Shown here: positions 60,665 to 64,000 of the stretch, piece by piece
Layout of the letters: each line of letters begins with the position of its first letter
Position numbering within the stretch: position 1 is the first letter of the stretch
Origin: a virus
Virus record (IMG/VR): IMGVR_UViG_3300048930_001424
Span: 1-64,000 of that record
Length of the DNA stretch: 64,000 nt
Direction: 5' to 3' (one strand)
Program-made: the position numbers and the translations under genes
Notes under the pieces: model-generated
Told to the model about the DNA's origin: nothing
The model's database searches: none
The model's input: the letters and a program-made list of their open reading frames with translations, nothing else

Positions 60665-61450
60665 ATGGGACACACCCGATTTGGCAACTTACCGAGATCG
60701 CGGAAGTGGAAAGAGGTGATCGGCCTCATCGCCGCCGGCGCCGGCGCTGATCAGATCGCCAACGCGATTATCCGCGCGGCCGAGTCCGGCCTCATGGCCG
60801 CGGCGCATCATACAGGTCTCGTCGAGGCATTCTGGTCGCTCACGCAGCTCACACAGGCGGCGCGAGAGAAGGACTTTGCCGCCGGCCTTCGAGCCCGTGG
60901 CTTTGATGTCCCTGACAACCCCAGCTTGCCGGCAATCATGAGCGCCGTGTCGGCCGCGATCGACCGCAGCATGCCCAACAACAAGGGCCGTACCGATCTG
61001 GGCGAGATGGCACACGCCGCAGCGATCGAGACCACGAACCGGATCGTAACCGAGCGGGTCTCGTCGTCCCTCTTTGGGGTCTCCGCTCAAGACGTTCAGC
61101 GCGCCTTCCACGACCTCGGCACGGTCAAGAACTTCGGCGACCTCGGCAAGCGGTTCTTCGGCCAGTTGACCAACAAGGTTCTCCAGTCATACGCGAGCCG
61201 CGAGTGCGCGAATCACGTCGGTCAGGGGCAGCGGTTTGCCAACCTCGCCGCGAAGGCCGCCTTCGATGAGGCGATGAACGTGCACTGCAGGCAGGCCGCC
61301 GTGATCGTCCAGAAGTTTGCCGGGGAGTGGCAGTCGAAACAAAACTGGACGAACAAGGACATCGGCGGGATCACGCGCAAGCACGCCGAGGGGTTTGCTC
61401 ACCAGGCGATGAAAAAGATGGTGGCCGAACTAAAGGAGGGGAACAAGTGA
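60665..61450 (+). CDS. Unknown protein coupled to QueC-like gene
   Basis: 261-aa, largely helical protein from the ATG at 60665 (MGHTRFGNLPRSRKWKEVIG). Its GTGA overlap with the next gene makes the pair obligately linked. It could be the partner of the PP-loop protein in a Qat-like module. It does not match QatB as I remember it, so the name is withheld. Notable features are an Ala-rich N-terminal half and basic Lys-rich C terminus. No enzymatic motif is seen. Confidence 0.6.
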   Translation: MGHTRFGNLPRSRKWKEVIGLIAAGAGADQIANAIIRAAESGLMAAAHHTGLVEAFWSLTQLTQAAREKDFAAGLRARGFDVPDNPSLPAIMSAVSAAIDRSMPNNKGRTDLGEMAHAAAIETTNRIVTERVSSSLFGVSAQDVQRAFHDLGTVKNFGDLGKRFFGQLTNKVLQSYASRECANHVGQGQRFANLAAKAAFDEAMNVHCRQAAVIVQKFAGEWQSKQNWTNKDIGGITRKHAEGFAHQAMKKMVAELKEGNK

Positions 61451-63474
61451 ACCCTCCCGAGATGCTGTTCGCGTGCAATGAGGCCGCTTCGTCCCATCCT
61501 GGTACGGTTGCCGGCGTGTCCAAGCTCCGCACCGCGGGGCCGGGAAAAAACGTCACCGTCGAGATCAACGACATCGGCCGGCAGCTCAACCAAAACATCC
61601 CCGCGCCGCTCATCGACCTGGTCGAGATCGCCGCGCTCGTGTTTGTCGCCGATCAGATGCAGCGTCGCGGCGAGGACGATGTCGAATCGATGGGTGCGTC
61701 CTGGCGTCGCCGCATGCGGTTCGAGATTCCCGTCCGCGTTCCGAAGCTCTGGAGCTCCGCCGAGGTCGGCGATGCGCTTCAGGCACTTCTGAGTTTCCTC
61801 TCGGAGGATGAGTACGAGTTCACGTTCACCCAGTACAAGCATCCTCCCACGCTCGACGCGTACTTGAACTTCGGCTCGCTCATCTCGGCCGACCCTGCCG
61901 AGTCGGTGGTCCTGTTCTCGGGCGGCTTGGATTCTCTGGGCGGCACCCTCGAAGAAGTGGTTCAGGACAAACGATCCACGCTGCTGGTTACGCATGCGTC
62001 GGCCAGCACGAAGCGAGAGCGCCACAAGACCCTGCGGGGCATGATCGCTAGCGCCGCGCCGGGCCCCAAGCCCCAATTCATCAGGATTCGCGCCGACAAG
62101 AAGCACCGATCTGAGCGGGAGTACACGCAGCGGGCTCGGTCCTTTCTCTACGCGTCGTTCGCCGTGGCAGTGGCTCGCATGGCCGGGCTGGACGCCATCC
62201 GGTTCTACGAGAATGGCGTCGTGAGTCTGAATCTGCCCCTCTCACCCCAGGTCGTCGGCTCGCGCGCGACCCGCACGACCCATCCCAGGGTGCTCGCTTG
62301 CATGCAGACGTTCTTTTCGCTCATCACGGGGACATCGTTCAGCGTGGAGAACGGGTTCCTCTGGAAGACCAAGAGCGAAGTGGTCAGCGACATCATTAAG
62401 CTCGGCCACGGCGCGATGATTGACTACTCCACGAGCTGCACGCACACCCGCAAGTACCGCACCGATCAGCCCCACTGTGGCGAGTGTTCCCAATGCATCG
62501 ATCGACGGTTCGCGGTCTTGTCCAGTGGCGGTGAACAGTTCGAGCCCGCGGACCGGTACCGCCACAAGCTGCTGACCGAAGCGCGCGGCGAGGGCGAGTC
62601 ACGGATCATGTTGGCGTCGTACCTGGAGACGGCTCAGCAGGTCGCGGAGATGGACATCACCGCATTCTACAACCGGTATGGAGAAGCAGCCCGCGCGTTC
62701 CCCCACATCAAACTACCTGTGGATGAAGCGGCGAAGCGGATCTTCGAGCTCTACCAGCGCCACGGGAAGCAGGTCGCGTCGGCTATCGACGCAGCCGGCA
62801 AGGCGTACATGTCCGAGATCCGGAAACGCACCCTGCCCGAGACGTGCACGTTGCGCCTCGTGCATGATCCGAACCCCAACACGACGATTGCGAGCGCCCC
62901 GTCGGCGTCGGGCATAGCCGAACCGCCGCCGCCGTCGCACCAGCTCGTTCAGGAGGGCCAGGGCTGGCTGCTGCGGTTCGACGGAATCGACAAGCGATTC
63001 GAGCTCAGCGTGGGCATGGTCTATCTGCAGGCCATGCTGTATCGGCCAAACAAGCGGTTCACGGTGGCCGAGCTCTACTCCATCGCCCGTCCGCACATGA
63101 AGGACATCCCGAGCGCCCGGGCAGAGGCGCAGTTGGATGCGAAGGGAGCGCGTTTAGTCTGGGTGAGGATCACCGAGGTCAACGACGCGATCGCCGCCGC
63201 CATCAAGGCCGGCGATACCACCGCCCAGAAGGTCGCAGAGAACGAGAAGGAGAAACTGCTCGCGTACCTGCGTGAGCACAACTTCGCCGGACGCATGAAG
63301 GTGGAAAGCGCCGACCACAAGCGTCTCAGGGACCGTGTCCGCAATCGGGTGAACGACGCGATCGGAATCATCAAGAAGTATCACGCCACCGCCGGCGACC
63401 ACATCGACGGAGCCATATCTCGTGGCTCTGTCATGGCTTACGCGCCCGTCGACCTGCCGCCGTGGGAGTTCTGA
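61447..63474 (+). CDS. QueC/QatC-like PP-loop protein
   Basis: 675-aa protein. The PP-loop ATP pyrophosphatase motif SGGLDS at residues 158-163 and a zinc-binding CTHTRKYRTDQPHCGECSQC near 331-350 identify a QueC-like domain (7-cyano-7-deazaguanine synthase fold). The first 150 and last 200 residues are extra: an N-terminal variable domain and a C-terminal part with LRFDGIDKRFELSVGMVYLQ that resembles a winged helix. QueC itself is about 220 aa, so this is a defence-type derivative as in QatC. It may modify a protein or nucleic acid with a nitrile or related group. The GTG overlaps the preceding stop. Confidence 0.82.
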   Translation: MNPPEMLFACNEAASSHPGTVAGVSKLRTAGPGKNVTVEINDIGRQLNQNIPAPLIDLVEIAALVFVADQMQRRGEDDVESMGASWRRRMRFEIPVRVPKLWSSAEVGDALQALLSFLSEDEYEFTFTQYKHPPTLDAYLNFGSLISADPAESVVLFSGGLDSLGGTLEEVVQDKRSTLLVTHASASTKRERHKTLRGMIASAAPGPKPQFIRIRADKKHRSEREYTQRARSFLYASFAVAVARMAGLDAIRFYENGVVSLNLPLSPQVVGSRATRTTHPRVLACMQTFFSLITGTSFSVENGFLWKTKSEVVSDIIKLGHGAMIDYSTSCTHTRKYRTDQPHCGECSQCIDRRFAVLSSGGEQFEPADRYRHKLLTEARGEGESRIMLASYLETAQQVAEMDITAFYNRYGEAARAFPHIKLPVDEAAKRIFELYQRHGKQVASAIDAAGKAYMSEIRKRTLPETCTLRLVHDPNPNTTIASAPSASGIAEPPPPSHQLVQEGQGWLLRFDGIDKRFELSVGMVYLQAMLYRPNKRFTVAELYSIARPHMKDIPSARAEAQLDAKGARLVWVRITEVNDAIAAAIKAGDTTAQKVAENEKEKLLAYLREHNFAGRMKVESADHKRLRDRVRNRVNDAIGIIKKYHATAGDHIDGAISRGSVMAYAPVDLPPWEF

Positions 63475-63476
63475 CT

Positions 63477-63520
63477 CCGCTACGCCGAATGTAGCGGCCC
63501 GCTACGCCGCGTGTAGCCCC
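63477..63520. repeat. Tandem 22-bp repeats, each with an inverted repeat
   Basis: Two adjacent 22-bp units, 63477-63498 and 63499-63520, both starting CCGCTACGCCG. In unit 1 CCGCTAC and GTAGCGG pair around gccgaat; in unit 2 GCTAC and GTAGC pair around gccgcgt. They lie in the 156-bp gap between the QueC-like gene and the sigma-like gene. Could be an operator pair or transcription terminator; no T-tract follows. Confidence 0.5.
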
Positions 63521-63630
63521 GGACGTGCCGGAGCGGCTGCCCGGCAGGACGTCCTCCACGTTTCCTGATCCACATCTCGCACCGAGCTGCTGCCGGGCCC
63601 TGCGGGCGATGTCTGGCACGAGGAGGCATC

Positions 63631-64000
63631 ATGCCTTCGATCGCAGCAGACCGGGCGCTGACGTGCGCCGATCGTAGCGGCTTTGCCGCTTTCCCTTCCC
63701 TCACCGTCCGGCAGATGGAGTTCCGCACCGAGCGTCTCGGACGGCTGTACTCCCTCTTCCCCGACCAGGTCGCCGATCTCCGGCAGGAGTTGGCGGCCGA
63801 GATCGTGCGCGCGCTGCGGCGGTTCGATCCGACGATCGCCTCGCGGACGACGTTCATGAAGGGCGTCATGAACCTCTGGTACCGGCAGAAGTGCAAGCAG
63901 CTGCGCCGCGAAGCGGCGGAACGCGACCGGCTCGTTCCTCTGCCGCCGCTGGGGACCGAGGGCAGGGACTTCGCAGACCGCCGCCTCGGTGGCGTGGCCG
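63631..64000 (+). CDS. Sigma-like protein of second element (partial)
   Basis: 123 codons open to the window end, starting ATG at 63631 with AGGAGG at 63621-63626. The segment LYSLFPDQVADLRQELAAEI through RFDPTIASRTTFMKGVMNLW, then YRQKCKQLRREAAERD, has the same order and character as the sigma-like protein at 8394 (RLLAVWDSFDSARGPREAFI, LLRERYAQKRR). It would open a second replication module beyond this window. The region-4 HTH is not reached. Confidence 0.65.
   Translation, partial: MPSIAADRALTCADRSGFAAFPSLTVRQMEFRTERLGRLYSLFPDQVADLRQELAAEIVRALRRFDPTIASRTTFMKGVMNLWYRQKCKQLRREAAERDRLVPLPPLGTEGRDFADRRLGGVA

Overview
The window is a GC-rich bacterial chromosome segment made almost entirely of mobile and defence DNA. 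There are no rRNA or tRNA genes, no CRISPR array and no obvious housekeeping gene, so the host cannot be named securely. Cassettes of a DUF2924 protein plus a large serine recombinase, the many GTG starts, and a phage protein carrying a Hint domain inside Ser/Gly repeats would fit Planctomycetota (for example Phycisphaerae). Alphaproteobacteria remain possible; this is a weak inference.

Layout. (1) 1-1.9 kb: three translationally coupled genes (TIGR04255-like, unknown, HNH nuclease), probably the end of a neighbouring cargo block. (2) 2.1-4.9 kb: integration cassette 1 (small ORF, DUF2924, large serine recombinase, HTH protein). (3) 5.0-8.0 kb: one 1023-aa protein of unknown function. (4) 8.4-31.7 kb: a siphovirus-like prophage with a sigma-like gene, primase-helicase, ParB-methyltransferase, three reverse-strand genes, terminase, portal, a protease-capsid fusion, head and tail genes, tape measure, and sugar- or methyl-transfer genes plus a Hint protein at the end. 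(5) 31.7-33.4 kb, minus strand: an XRE-ImmA/IrrE peptidase gene paired with an unknown partner. (6) 33.6-46.5 kb: a five-gene defence-type operon with its own sigma70-like promoter. It encodes an HTH-SNF2 helicase-DUF3883 protein, a PRTase-CE phosphoribosyltransferase-like protein, a NADAR domain fused to a DUF1156 DNA methyltransferase, a DUF499 ATPase and a HEPN protein. (7) 46.9-57.6 kb: a GmrSD-like type IV restriction gene (minus strand), then type I hsdR-hsdM-hsdS followed directly by a Septu-like ATPase/HNH pair. (8) 57.7-60.6 kb: integration cassette 2, with the same gene order as cassette 1. (9) 60.7-63.5 kb: an unknown protein plus a QueC/QatC-like PP-loop protein. (10) From 63.6 kb: the start of a second sigma-like gene, cut by the window edge.

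The two ends mirror each other: cassette, then variable cargo, then a sigma-like gene. This suggests two related phage-like elements in tandem, the second starting near 57.7 kb. Within the first element a two-part motif occurs three times with identical spacing, each time in front of a different operon (integration cassette, replication genes, head genes). It is a candidate element-specific promoter, possibly read by the sigma-like protein encoded at 8.4 kb.

The most novel candidate system is the 33.6-46.5 kb operon. A base-methylating enzyme carries an ADP-ribosyl-guanine hydrolase-type (NADAR) domain, and its upstream neighbour is a phosphoribosyltransferase-fold protein. That combination points to ribosyl or ADP-ribosyl chemistry on nucleic acids coupled to restriction-modification.
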